NCBI RefSeq assembly: GCF_947507565.1
Contig: NC_089182.1
Location: forward strand, 1,674,001 to 1,738,000
DNA from: Oscarella lobularis
Taxonomy: Eukaryota > Porifera > Homoscleromorpha > Homosclerophorida > Oscarellidae
DNA length: 64,000 nt
Reading direction: 5' to 3'
In this document: piece after piece, positions 44,516 to 56,975 of the stretch
Layout of the letters: the number at the start of each line of letters is the position of its first letter
Numbering within the stretch: position 1 is the first letter of the stretch
The notes under the pieces: model-generated
Seen by the model: the letters and a program-made list of their open reading frames with translations, nothing else
The model's database searches: none
Told to the model about the DNA's origin: nothing
Made by a program: the position numbers and the translations under genes

Positions 44516-46019
44516 TAGGGTAGCGAATCGTTGTTGGAACACTATCTAACTTGGAACGGCTGCATCATAGCTTCTGCTGCACCGTTTTTCTTCTCGTTTT
44601 TTTTCTAAAAATACTTCAGGCTTTCCTTGTTAAAATGGCGCAAACCGCGTTGCTGTACGTCGCGCCGTTGTGAAGCTCTAAACATGACCAGTTACGGTAC
44701 CGTACTTGGAACAGATGAATCTTATTGGGAACGCCCTATATTTTTGTGTTTTCCTATAAAGACCTATATATATGTCATTTGAAAGCTCAGCTCGTTTGGC
44801 GTTGGTCCCAGGCTTCTACGACGTTCTGCGGTAAAGATATCACGGTTTGAATTCGATCGCAGCTTTCTGTCTTGTCTGTCGATATCTTATAATGAACTTG
44901 CATCTACCTTAATTTTTATGCTTTAGGAAGCTGTCTTTGTCCGTTTCCTCAATTTGCAAACAGAAAAAGTGCACTAATAAAAATTTTAGGAATTCGTTTA
45001 GTACAAAGTAAGAGGATTGCTTAGTTCACTACCGAAAAGCAAACTGTAAATACAGTAAAAAATTTCAAAGACACCTTAAAACTACAAAACAAGCACTACT
45101 AATTTTACTTTAAGGTTCTTTTTTGCTGAAAACGTAAACGGGGATAAAATATGGAAATCGAAGCATCTGCTAGGTTAGGTAGTCGTTGTGCAACGTTTTA
45201 TACACTTTTCCCCGAATTTTCCTAGCCTCAGAAGCCACGATTTATGCTCCGTATTAAGGGTGGCCATGAGCGTACGCGGTGCGTAGGTGTGGCTTTGCTC
45301 ATTGAGGGTAGGAAAATTCGTGAAAGGTGTAGAAAACGTCGCAAGGCCACTACTTAGCCTAGAAAGTGCTTCATTTTTTATTTTACCCCGTTTTGGTTTT
45401 AATGGCAAAAAACGATACTGTGACACTAGTAATGCTTGTTTTGAAGTTTTAGGGCGTCTTTGCAATTCTCTGCTGTTTTCACAGTTTGTTTTGTGGTAGT
45501 TAAGTACCAATGAAAAGCAATGCTCCTACATCGTACTAGATGAATTCCGAAAATTTTTCATTTTTGCACTTTTTCTTGTTAAAATTGAAGCAAAAGAAAC
45601 GGCAGCTTTCTAAAGCATTAAAATTGAGGCGAATGCAAGTTTATTATAAGATATCGACAGAATAGACAGAAAGCTGCGATTGAATTCAAACCGTGATATC
45701 TTTACCGCAGAACGTCGTAGAGGCCTGGGACCAACGCCAAACGAGCTGAGCTTTCAAGTGATATATAGGTCTTTATAGGAAAACACAAAAATATAGGGCG
45801 TTCCCAATAAGATTCATCTGTTCCAAGTACCGTAACTGGTCATGTTTAGAGCTTCACTGCGGAGAAACGGCGCGACGTACAGCAACGCGGTTTGCGCCAT
45901 TTTAACAAGGAAAGCCTGAAGTATTTTTAGAAAAGAAACGAGAAGAAAAACGGTGCAGCAGAAGCTATGATGCAGCCGTTCCAAGTTAAATAGCGTTCCG
46001 ACAACGATTCACTACCCTA
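44516..46019. mobile_element. 1.5 kb fold-back element
   Basis: The ends are TAGGGTAG (44516) and CTACCCTA (46019). The left half (44516 to about 45225) is inverted in the right half (about 45300-46019), with high identity in the outer ~430 bp and lower identity inward. Examples are AACGCCCTATATTTTTGTG and GGTAAAGATATCACGGTTTG and their complements. There is no protein-coding signal. Its transcript would form a long double-stranded RNA hairpin. Confidence 0.88.
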
Positions 46020-46039
46020 CCCTCAGGTTGCTACGGTGT

Positions 46040-46600
46040 CAGGAGTCGGGGCATACAGATGACACGGATCCAAAGTCACCTGAACAACGTCGTCGCCGGT
46101 GAGAGACCTCCACTGCAGGGCTTGGGTAACGTTCAGCCAAGAACACTGATAGACGCTGGTTGCAGGTTTGCCGGTGAGAACCTAAAGCAGTAACAGCGTT
46201 TGCTAGAACAATGGAGTGTCAAAGAAGAGGAGAGGCAGACGGGCTGCGGCCGGGGCAAGAGGGACTGTACAACGATCCAAGATGGCCGCCGGAAAGAAAT
46301 GATACAGTATGTACCCAACAGAGCCCTTACTGCAATAGGAATGCAGACCCGATTTTCCTACTACAGCACGCGAACGATCTACTCACTCTAAGAACTTCCA
46401 GGCCTTCGAGAGAAATCTGGACAAGCACTGGCGAATAAGTAACTGCTGTAGCTTGTCCCGTCTTGATCAAAACTTTAACAGCTTGTAAAGACGGCATGGC
46501 CATCTCTTGTGTGTGTGTCGTGGTCATACCAGGGACATACACTGGCTCATACACGTCTGACATGGCCGTCTGACATGCGCGATAGATATACCACGGACTG
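46040..46600 (-). CDS. Fragment of an unidentified protein gene
   Basis: One segment near 46320-46590 reads MSDVYEPVYVPGMTTTHTQE, then MAMPSLQAVKVLI and SPVLVQISLEGLEVL. A second, at about 46040-46185 behind an AG acceptor, reads TGKPATSVYQCSWLNVTQAL and GDDVVQVTLDPCHLYAP. The composition is protein-like and could be an extracellular domain. No family was recognised, and neither start nor stop is defined. Confidence 0.35.
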
Positions 46601-46625
46601 TATATTATGGTATATGTAACTAGCT

Positions 46626-47144
46626 GTGTACCCGTCTTCGACGGGTTTATAAATGTGTTGTCTTACGTAAATAAGTCGGGGGATGATATGCGTTTGTTTC
46701 GGCGTTACCCAGGCCACACCAACGGGGAGGTGTCTTCGACGGGTGTATAAATGTGTTAATTAATTAAAGTTCTGCGCGTGTTTTGTAATATTCCTGCACC
46801 ACATCAGCAGAGAGAACCTTTCCGCTGGTGTGGCCTGGGTACTCGTGACCCGTCCCCAAGAGGCCCAGATCGCACCCGGCCCGCCACAGTGACTCGGAGG
46901 GTAGTCCAAAAATGCTTCTGTCTAATTGCTGGAGGTGTAAGGTTTATAGTAGAACTGTGGAACAAACAACATTCAGTTTGGTTTGATATTGAACGTCTTC
47001 CTGAGTAGCCGTGTACCGTCTTCGACGGGTATACAAATGTGTTCTTGTACTAATTAGAGTCCTGCGCCTGTTTGTATTATCCCCCGACCTCATCAGCAGT
47101 GAGAACCTGTTTGCTGGCGTGGCCTGGGTACCCGTACCCGAGAT
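46626..47144. repeat. Repeated ACCCGTCTTCGACGGGT hairpin units
   Basis: The palindrome-containing phrase CCGTCTTCGACGGGT plus TAxAAATGTGTT occurs at about 46630, 46730 (partial) and 47016. Each is followed by a CATCAGCAG..GAGAACC and TGGCCTGGGTAC phrase. These look like degenerate tandem copies of one element, ending at the gap. Confidence 0.65.
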
Positions 47145-47344
47145 NNNNNNNNNNNNNNNNNNNNNNNNNNNNNNNNNNNNNNNNNNNNNNNNNNNNNNNN
47201 NNNNNNNNNNNNNNNNNNNNNNNNNNNNNNNNNNNNNNNNNNNNNNNNNNNNNNNNNNNNNNNNNNNNNNNNNNNNNNNNNNNNNNNNNNNNNNNNNNNN
47301 NNNNNNNNNNNNNNNNNNNNNNNNNNNNNNNNNNNNNNNNNNNN
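47145..47344. other. Assembly gap, 200 N
   Basis: Exactly 200 N. The first base after it aligns with position 24741 of the opposite strand. Confidence 0.98.
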
Positions 47345-47725
47345 TTCTTTTGTTTGCCAGTTGTCAACGTGTATTTGGGCATCTATGTTGCCGATGCTCA
47401 ATTCGGCGGCTTTCTGGATCGCATTCCCGTTTACATTGTCATCGCTTGGACTGTGATCGCTTTCATCCATTGAAATGATTTTGGAGATCAAAGGCTATAT
47501 GGCAAAGTCCGCTTCTGAAATAGAAATGAAAGGAAAAGGGGACCAATCGGAAGAGACTTCTGAACATGAGGTACGTGTACCCCCTAAACGAGTTAATAAT
47601 ACTAATTGCATTATGTCTATTATTAGAACAAGACTTCTGAGAAAGTTCTTCTCGTAGTTTATATGACTGTCAGTCTCGGCTTGGCCATCGCCATGGTGAT
47701 TGTCGTTGGTGTTCGTAATCCGTGA
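47345..47725 (+). pseudogene. C-terminal end of a DOMON-cyt b561 gene, partial, one-base frameshift
   Basis: It matches the last exons of the gene at 24345-27226 in opposite orientation (VVNVYLGIYVADAQFGGF, RIPVYIVIAWTVIAF, then the tail exon to VVGVRNP, stop at 47723). One extra C near 47467 shifts the frame, and 9 nt are missing from the Ser-Asp-Ser-Asn part. It is either an allelic contig end with an error or mutation, or a duplicated broken copy. Confidence 0.8.
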
Positions 47726-48057
47726 GTTGTTGAATTCGGACAGAACTCGACGTTCTATTCCTCTGTGTACACGGTGACGTCGCGGCTCACCTATTTCATG
47801 TCACTGTTTTTTATCTCTCAGTCTCCGATAAACGTTTGCGTGTCTCTGTGGAGAAAAAGCGTTACGTTCTTCTCACTACAGAAAGCAGCACGAAACCTAA
47901 GAATTCGATGACGTCACGAAAGCCAATGAAATGGTCTCCCCAAACATTGCTAGTTATTCATCCGGGGGGAGGAAGACAACGACAGAGTAAGAGAACACAC
48001 AGTGTACGAGTACCCACAGCACGTACTGCAGTCACCTGGCGACAGTTTCTCTTTCAA

Positions 48058-51000
48058 ATGAGTCAATTCGGACTTTTTGCTGTCGCCGCTTTTCTTGCGA
48101 CGCTGTCTACTCGGAGAGTCGACTGCGAACCGACCGGTGCGCCTGAATCCGTCTGTGAAAGCATGGAACCTTTTCACGGCCCGTCTCCTCAACCAATCGA
48201 CACAAGCCCATATCGAGTGACAACGACAGCCCAAGACGGATATATACCGAGAGACGAGTACAACAGTAAGTTTGTCTCCTCGCAAAGTCGGATCCGCCGA
48301 CTCCTTGAAGAAAAAAAGATCCTTCCTCATTTATCTCGTCTACTCGTTCAGTTACCATAGAACAGACGTCTGGTTCCGGGAAGGCCTTCAAAGGCTTCCT
48401 CTGCCAAGTGCGACCCCAAGACAAATCGTATTCGACGCAGGGAACGTTCGTCGTTTCGTCCAACGATCCCAAAGCGAAGACAATCTACTGCCCCGTGGTA
48501 CATACGTATTATACATATACATATTTAATCTACTGATCGCACGTGCGATCACGTGGGTCACGTGCAGGGTTCTGGTGTGCAGGAAGAGGCGGCAGTTACG
48601 CACAAAAACCGTGGCGTCGTTTCGTCTCAGACGGTGCGTTGGACGGCTCCCGATGCAGGAAAAGGCAATCTTACTGCTGTGTACGTTCTTTCGAAAGCAA
48701 TTTGTCCAACTTGAATTTGACAATATTTTTCCTTTTCTAAAATCCGATACAGCTGTACGGTTGTTCTTAAGTATGATACGTTCTGGGTTCAGATATCGTC
48801 GGCCCCCTTCGTTGAATTGCCACTTCCAAACGTAATATTTTATATTTTCTCCCATTACTATTTTTTTATTCTTGTACAGATTTCATGTAATGCGACATTT
48901 TGCTATCGCAACCCACCCAACTGCAAGCCAAGTACTTGCGACTATAGCGTCATCATTAATACAGATAGAGATAGAGGTCAAACGACAATTTCACTCGCTA
49001 CAGTTCAAAGTGGAATGATTGCCTTGGGATTTTCAAGCGACACCTTGATGGTACCATATAAAATAATAAAAGAAATATGTAGACAATTGTATGTTGTCGT
49101 GGAGGGCGAAGACGACGTCGTCGGCTGTTATAGAACGAGTAACGGCAGCGTTGTCGTTGTCGACGCGTGGAACCCGAGTGGCCACGATCCAAATATCCTT
49201 GACACTCTAAATGCGAGTCTCGTCGTCTATTGGCTTATTTAGCTGTCTTTTACGAAGTGTTTTTTAATTAATAGAATCTTAATATGAGCGAGAGTAGCGG
49301 TTCTTACGTGAACGGTGTGTTGGAGTGCACTATCGTACGCCGACTGACAACGGAAGATGCAGATCACGATTACGATTGGACCCAGGATTGGTATCTTCTC
49401 TACGCGTACAGCTCCAATACGGGTTAGAATACTTATAGAATAATTAATCAATTAATTAGTCGATGCTATGGTCGTCTTTTCAGGACCCAGTCCTAATGGT
49501 TTTTTGCCTATTCATACCGTCAAACCAACAACAAGCGATGATAGGGTCATTATAGACCCTTTACCTCCAACTAATGCTACTACTACTTCTACTACCACAC
49601 CTAATTCTGACTGTAGTGATACTTCTACATGTGTTCCTACTACTAATTCTGATACTCCTACTACCCCTCTTTCTTCTTGTCAGACTGGTGACGTAAGAGT
49701 TTAGTTGCAACATTTGCGTTTGCGATTTCACGTCACTTTTTTGCAGATTGATTTCAGCGATGGTAATGGGTTTATCTATCACGCCCCTTCTGGCTGCACT
49801 TCGAGAACGTGTGAGTACGGTTTGAAAATCGTCATTAAGGATGCGCAAGCCACAATACAACTGACCACAATCCACGACGGAATGATTGCTTTGGGATTTT
49901 CAGATGATAAGAATATGGAAAGACAACCCCTTACGATTAATTAATTAATTAATTAATTAGAAAATAACAATAAACTATTTTCTAGGGAGAAGATGATGTA
50001 GTTGGATGTGTTAGAACGGGCGATAGCACTGTTGTTGCCATGGATGCTTGGAATCCGAACGGTCAAAATGCAAACGTCCCAGATAGTATTAACGTAATGG
50101 CATAAATAATTCAGATTCACTAGAGTACGTAATTATAATTACCTAGAATCTTGATCAAGCTCGAAGTTGCGGTACCTTCACTAATGGAAGGATTCAATGT
50201 CAAATTGTTCGCGATCTTGTTTCAACGGATAGTGTTCAAGATTATGACTGGAGAGAAGACTGGTTTCTTCTGTTTGCATACAGCACTTCGACTGGTAATG
50301 ATTATTTATAAGCAATTGAAGGAATTTACGTTTGGCTTTAGGATCTTCTGGTGGAGGTTTTCCGTTCCATTCAAATATTCCACTTACGACGGCAGAAAAA
50401 GTGAATATTTCTAGAAACGGTTCTGTTGACGCCGAATCTTCTGATCTTTCTCGCTACATCAAAGCTCACGGTCTCCGTCTTGTCTTATAAGCGTCGTTCG
50501 GTGTATCATTTAACTAAATATTGTCTTCTCTATTACTAGGAATTTTGATGATTATTGCTTGGATCGGTCTTGCATCGACTGGCATGCTATTGGCTCGTTA
50601 TTACAAACATGTATACCCAAACGAAGAGCCGTCTTGCTGTTTTAGTGGAACACCTGCCGTCTGGTTTCAGGTAATACTAATACCAGATAGGAAATAATTT
50701 CGTCAATAGAAGTCATGCTTAGCTTCATCGAATGCATATGGTGACTACAGTTATCTTGAGCATTGCCGGCTTTATTGTCATCTTTGTTGGAGTCGAAGGC
50801 TGGACGGTCAGAATTCCTCGCGATAGGCACGCACTCTCTATACTGTACTGTACTGTGTGTTTGAACTCAGGCTGATGCTGGAGATTCGATTCGAAAATCT
50901 CATCCTATTATTGGAACAATTTGCGTTGCTCTTGCTTTAGCCCAGGTTAGAACAGCTGTTTTGTATCCAAAATTGAATTTTTCTGACTCAGGCATATTTT

Positions 51001-51607
51001 TAGCCAATAATGGCTATTTTTCGCTGTGGCCCAAGAGATTCCAAGTTAGACTTGCTCAGTCTCATTATCATTATTAATATGATTACTAATTATTATAGAC
51101 GTCCCATATTTAATTGGGCCCACTTTCTCGTTGGATCAAGTGCTCTCATTTTAGGAAGTAATCTCAGTATCTGTCATGATGAACGGCACCTGAAGTCCTT
51201 TTCCCTTGTATAGTTGTCAACGTGTTCCTTGGCACGCGTCTTGCCATAAAGAGCCCACTCTCAACCAATAACATCCCATTTTACACGGTCATCGGTTGGA
51301 CGGCGACAGCGCTCTGCATTTGGCTGATTTTTGATTTGAAAGCCTGCCTTGACAAGAGCGCAACCGGTGACGATGGTTTTGATATGGAAATGCACAAAGT
51401 GGGACAACGACCGGTTATCGTTTCTCAAGAGCCGTCTGAGGTAAACTAAAAGAAGATACACTGATTCTCTGGCAATATTATGTTAATTGATTGATTGATT
51501 GATTCTTCGGCTAGGATGCACTTTCCAAGCAAATTATTCTTGTCATTTATATGGTCATGAGTGTGGGCGCTGCTACGGTTATGTCTGTTTTTATAGGCAT
51601 AGCTTAA
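48058..51607 (+). CDS. Reeler-DOMON-DOMON-cytochrome b561 membrane protein (FRRS1-like), complete
   Basis: Signal peptide MSQFGLFAVAAFLATLS at 48058. Reeler domain (48120-48800): CESMEPFHGPSPQP, FKGFLCQVRPQ. DOMON 1 (48880-49425): CNATFCYRNPPNC, GMIALGFSSDTLM, EDDVVGCYRTS, DWYLLYAYS. A Thr-rich linker with (T)n and SDTSTCVPTTN precedes DOMON 2 (49750-50295): GFIYHAPSGC, GMIALGFSDDKNM, EDDVVGCVRTGD, DWFLLFAYS. The cytochrome b561 part (50430-51600) carries His in IKAHG, HRMHMV, SHPIIG and NWAHFLVG and ends SVFIGIA. A transmembrane electron carrier is expected, with iron reduction as the likely but unproved activity. Non-GT donors: 49214 (GCGAGT) and 49917 (GAAAGA). The second of these introns contains stop codons, so it must be removed. 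Confidence 0.87.
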
Positions 51608-52004
51608 TTGGTGTCGCCCTACAGGACTACTCGCTCTGCGTTGCTTTATTCGTTATGTGAGTTTTATGCTGCTTTGTTTTGTGTCCTTAGAACTGTAGCT
51701 GAATGACCGCAGATCTATCTGCAAGAATAGCCTATGTGCATGTGCTGAATTGCTGATTCTGCCATAGACAGAGCATCATAAATCCGTGGTACAGTATCAA
51801 GTGTGGTCATAGTCTACTGCCCTGGTCTACTGGCAGCAGAGATAGCTGGCAAGGGTCTACTGGATAGTATCACGGATCTAAGATCCGTGATAGTATGCTG
51901 GACAAGCTGGACAGGGTATGCTGGATGTTTCTACTGTAGCGCGCGCGCTGCTTTAGCACTCGAATGGCAGAAAACGAGTCGGAAGACGAGGTTTGGCGCC
52001 TTCA
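51608..52004. other. Intergenic region with short repeats
   Basis: No gene seen. It has locally repetitive phrases (GGTCTACTGG, GGATCTAAGATCC, TGCTGGACAAGCTGG) and presumably the TTC39 promoter. An ATG at 51964 opens a frame that ends after 17 codons and was not used. Confidence 0.5.
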
Positions 52005-54646
52005 ATGCTCTATTTGAAACTTAGAGAGCGGTCTCAGTTTAAAGACGCCGTCCCGTCATTCGATTGGCCCCAACTAAGCGAAAGGTACGTCAATCTACGC
52101 CTCACTCACGCCAACGGCGTCGCTTTGCAGCGAAATTTCCGATCTTACGGACGCGCAAGGCATCCGAGACGCTGCCAAAGCTGTCAATTTGTGTCTGAAC
52201 AATCGTTTTCACGAAGCGGAAAGCCTCCTCGGACGATGGCAAGTCGAAAAAAACGCGATGTTTGACGTCACAGACGATTTTTCTTTCTCAGGGCCGACGT
52301 CAGTATGTATCATTCGTTGGGATACGCAACTCTCATGTTTCTCCAAGCCGTAATGACGTTTGAAGAGGTGACTGACTATCAAATACATTTTTCTTCTTCA
52401 ATTTACTTTTTTAGGAGGCCATTCTTCGAGCAAAGAAATTTGTCAAGCGAGCCATGAGAATTAGTGACGAGTTCGTGAGCGTTAGAATAAATCTAATTGT
52501 AAAATCTTATGTGCTTTTTTAATTAATTAAGTCGAAAAAAGAAATTTGGATTCTTGGAATCTATAGCGCATACTTTAAAAGGAAAAGGATTAGAAGATTA
52601 TAATCAAGGTGTAAAAGAAAAAAATTATAAATGAAAATTAATTAATTAATAATGAGAAATTTTAGAGGAACTTCACAGTGAATTGTGCTTTGCTGATTGT
52701 CTTCTAATAAGGGCTCTTCTTACATTTATCCAGGTGAAAACTGTCACGCAAAGAAAATGAGCAATTAATCAATCAATTAATTAATTTGTTGCGTTATTAT
52801 TTTTTAGGATGAAAATCTCATTAGTTTAATCCGAGGTGGCCTCAAAGTGCGAAAGTGTTATCAATCTTACAAGTAGCACAACTAAAATTTAATAATTTAT
52901 TATTTAATTAATCAAATTGTTCAAGGGGCTGTTTTTCACTTTTGAAATCTGGGCGGAGTGCACAAGCCACGTCAGATATCGAATTCAAAGCAGGCGTTCA
53001 TTTTGGAATAGGATCATTTAACTTGGTACATATAAAATCAATTCAAATCAAAATGTGACGTTGTGTAATTAAAGATGATTTCGACGCTGCCTTCCCGGGT
53101 GTTAAAACTTCTCGAATTTATTGGCTTTTCTGGCAACAAAGTAATGACGTCATGACTGGTAATAATAATATTTTTTATAAAAAGTAACCACTCAGAAATT
53201 GGGCGAGGAGGAGCTGTTGCTAGGCGCTGCAACGGACAGTCTGAGAGGGCCGATGTGTTCTCTTGTCTTTCTTGGCTATAATCTATTGGTTGTGCATCTC
53301 TTGGGAACAGGGGAATGTGACGTCAGCAATTCCAATCGCATTCTGGACAAGTGCTTGGAAGAATACCCAAACGTTAATACAGATTAACTAAACGAGTAGA
53401 TAATCAATAATAACGTACACGTGACGTATGCGCAGGGCGCAATCTTTTTGTTCTTCGGCGGACGAATTAGATACATTCAAGGAAACGTCGACGAGGTCAG
53501 AATGAGAACGAGCTAATTACAATTATTAATTAGTTAACGTTTAGGCTATTGATTGGTATTCTCGATCTATATCCGCGCAAGCGCAGTGGATACAGTTACA
53601 CCACATTTGCTATTGGGAGCTTATGTGGTGCAATTGGTAATACAGAGGAAATACTTACATAAATGTATAGGCGCCAATAGTTTTTAATCAGTCTGAAGGG
53701 AAATTGGCTAAAGGCTGCCGAATTGGCACAGACTCTATTTGACTCGAGTCGTTGGTCAAAAGTAAATATATTCATGACCCCATTTATGTCAATACTGTAT
53801 ATACTTGTGTCTAATTAATAGTCAACGTATTTGTATCAGAGAGCCGCTTTTCTAGCGATGCTCCAACCCTTTGGAAGCGACTTAGATGAGCCCATACTCG
53901 AATTGATGCGAGACGTTCCCAAATACAAACAGCGGATAGCCGGAAAATCGATACCCATAGAAAAATTTGCCGTCTATAAATCGACGATGTGTTTGACGCA
54001 AGGGAAACGACTTACGTTACCTGGGCTTGTAAATAGATTGAATACTCTGTAGATGGAGTTGTTGTGAAAATTATTTAGGAAATGGTCTATATATGGAACG
54101 GATTTTTGACGCTTGCCAAATCACCGAGACTTCTCGATTTGGTTTTGGTTGAATTGGACAAGGCGTTAAAATATTGCCAAAGTAAAATGTTATAATCGAA
54201 ATTATTTATTATTAGTATTTACAATTTAGCACATGATTGTGTTCTCCTAAACGATTTGTGCCTGATTCAACTTCTCCGAGGAGTCAGTCTTCGCGATTTG
54301 GGTCAATTAGACGAAGCGGAACAATGTCTCACACAAGTTTTCTCAAAGTACATATAAAAAGGAAAATAAGCGTACCATAAGAAGAGGATTTTAGATACAA
54401 GGAATTGAAACATGATTCCTATTTGGCTCCTTACGCTAGAATGGAGCTAGGACTCCTCTACATCAAACGAGAAGAACTGGAGGGGGCAAAGAGTCATCTC
54501 AACGCGGCAAGGTATGAATCAATGGGGATTAGAAGGACGTTTTATTGAACGTCTTTAGAACGCAATACTCGAATTTTTTATTGGAGAGTCGATTGCATTT
54601 TCGCGTGCATTCGGCTTTTCTACAAATCGGAGAGAAAGAAAGCTAG
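52005..54646 (+). CDS. TTC39: Tetratricopeptide repeat protein 39 family
   Basis: About 14 short exons. Family marks: VPSFDWPQLS, AKAVNLCLNNRFHEAESLL, MYHSLGYATLMFLQAVMTF, LHSELCFADCLLIRALLTF, MISTLPSRVLKLLEFIGFSG, GAIFLFFGGRIRYIQGNVDE, YKSTMCLTQGKRLTLPG and LAPYARMELGLLYIKREELE. These match the TTC39/Iml2-type TPR proteins, which are intracellular and linked in vertebrates to lipid metabolism. The start at 52005 (MLYLKLRERSQF) is the ATG in frame with the first recognisable exon; an upstream exon is possible. The second intron begins GCAAGT at 52249, a GC-AG intron fixed by the conserved frame. It is tail-to-tail with P4HA, with 63 bp between stops. Confidence 0.85.
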
Positions 54647-54709
54647 GTATATTTCTGGTATTCGAGAGAGAAGAGACAGAAAAAAAGGAAAAAAAGCTAA
54701 AGCTTAAAA

Positions 54710-56975
54710 TCAATAATTGTTTTCCGGAATGTGAATATCCCAGTTTTCATTGCGATTTATTTTGCACTTTTTGCGAAATTCCTGACCTCGCTCGTGAATC
54801 CACTTGTTGCAAACTGAAAGTAGATAAAATCGCATCGCTATTCAAAAAAGAGCCATTGAATTTTCTTACCCCATTTGGTTCCAGAAAGTACAGGACATCC
54901 TGCATGCCGAGTCAACCCGTCTCCGTCGCCTGACGGAAGAAGATTGTACCAAAACGAAGCATCACCCTAAAGCGTCAGGTAAAGCAAAACAATACACAAA
55001 TAATAAATTATTATAGTACCTTTGATGGAATGATTCGAGCTCCAACTTTCGGAAAAACAGTTGCACCGCCAGCTTCAACGTCACTCATCTGATTACAGTA
55101 ATAATAAAGGTAAGATACGGATAATCTATTTATTGCTTAGCCTTACGTAGAATAGAACTGTAGCTATTCTGTTGCCTCCTTCAGAATGACTAAAAGCTTC
55201 TTCTCCTTTCTAAAAACCAAATGTAATTTTTATTTACGTATTTGTTTTTAAATCATTACTCTGGCATAGTCAAAATGAGGTTCATATTGGCCCCCAATAC
55301 CATAGTTGACAACCTTTGTAGATAAATAAAAAACCATAGACGGTATAATTATTGATTTATTTACCTGTAGTTGCTCAGCTGTTTCCATTGACAACCCAGT
55401 CATAGCTTCGATTCGATTATCAATAACCTGTATTGTGCCCGTATCATCAATCTCAGGCCCAAGCCAAGAACTAAAAAAGGCATTTATTTAATTAAACGTT
55501 ACAGCTATGTCGGCAGGCCTCCCTTACCTTTTGCTAATACGATAATCAGCTGGCAAATATTTACCTTCAGCTGAATTGAAGGCAGTAGCACGATTCAGCT
55601 GATTATTAAAATTATTTAATAAATAAAATAGAATGTATATAGATGGTATGTGTTACCCTTGAATAGGCAAGTTCCTTGAGCCGATTCATCTCCGGCTCGC
55701 TGAGAACGTCTCGGAAGATGAGAATTGTTGGCTTAATGAATGCGACTTCCACTTTAACTGGTCTCAATATCAAACGCGGATGTCGCTTCCCCGTCGTATA
55801 ATAACACTTCAGTCGCTTTTTTAGAGATTTTTTCTAAAGAAAAAGTCCACTTTGCAACTTTTCAAAATTCTTTTTGAGGCTACGCCCACCATTGGCACGG
55901 GTTCCCGGCACAAGTTCTCATATTGACGTCGTTCTCTTTCCCACTCATTGAGCTCGGACAATTCATCTTTTTTCTTTTTCTTTTCTTCTGAAGGAGCGTC
56001 GTTTCCTGTCTCGCCGCGTTTCTGACGATTCTCTTCAGCAGCAATTTCCTCGTAATGTCGAATATTTGAAGCGGCGCGAGGATGATCCGGATCCATAGCA
56101 AGCAGTTCCCGTGTCAATTTCAAAGCTTTCCGAACATTTCCTAACTATGTAAGTACATATCAATAAAATAGATAATCACCATTCGTTTCCCTACTTTGTA
56201 TTCAGCAAAGGCCAAATAGTCGTACACTGTAGCAAGATCGATGTCTCCATTGTCTTCTTCTCCCATTTTTCTCACAGTTTGTTCCATCCAGTCTTTTGTT
56301 CGCTTATAATTCGTTGCTTCATAGGCAATAGTACCTACAGAAGAAAATCTTTTCTGTTGCTATGCGGCTAGCGCGCGTTATGGTTACCAAGGTAGAAGCA
56401 ATCGGCAGCCGCCATCGGTTCCTTTTGATCACCAGGTATTTGCCCGTCTACGATATCGGCTGCAGACAAGGCATACGTGTGCTGAAGGCGCATGAGAGCG
56501 GTAGCGGCGCCGGATACGTCATCACTTGTCGGAAAGAGAGGCCGCCTCTCGTCGAGCGTCATCAAAAAGTCTATATATGGTCATCTTGAGGCGCATGCGT
56601 CGCACGCGTAACTTCGCCCTCACCTTTTTCGTTGTTCGACGGCTCATTGAGAAGATCCTCGACCTCTCGCCAGTCGGAAACGAATCGTCGGAGAAGCCGG
56701 TAAGCGTTAACGGGATGTCCTAAGTACTTGGCGACGTCAGCTGTCGCTTCGCTCGATATATTGCCCACGGAGCGCGCGAGCATCTTAATGCGATTCAGTC
56801 GCGCCTCTTCGGCGGCGACGTAACGCTGAAGTGATTCGGATAGATCGGCTTCGGTCGATACGAGGTTTTCCATGTGAGCGAGCGCCGTGTAGAGTTCGGC
56901 GTGCGTCTCGGGAACGTTGAGTGATACGAGCACGGCGAGAAGAACGACGAGAATCGTTCGCCAAGCTTGCTCCAT
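54710..56975 (-). CDS. P4HA: Prolyl 4-hydroxylase subunit alpha
   Basis: Signal peptide MEQAWRTILVVLLAVLV (start 56975). N-terminal dimerisation region (ELYTALAHMENLVSTEADL, DWREVEDLL), peptide-binding TPR region (LQHTYALSAADI, AADCFYLG, ALKLTRELLAMDPDHPRA), then CREPVP. The catalytic 2-oxoglutarate/Fe(II) dioxygenase domain (54710-55790) has YEPHFDYA (His-x-Asp iron ligands) and GLTRHAGCPVLSGTKWV (distal His; Lys for 2-oxoglutarate), and ends NENWDIHIPENNY. It hydroxylates proline in collagen-like chains in the endoplasmic reticulum with protein disulfide isomerase as partner. The length and order are normal for the family, with no lesion seen. Confidence 0.93.

Noticed and set aside
51964-52020. 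TTC39 start at the ATG at 51964
   Set aside because: That frame ends after 17 codons, and no GT-AG intron joins it in phase to the exon beginning near 52005.
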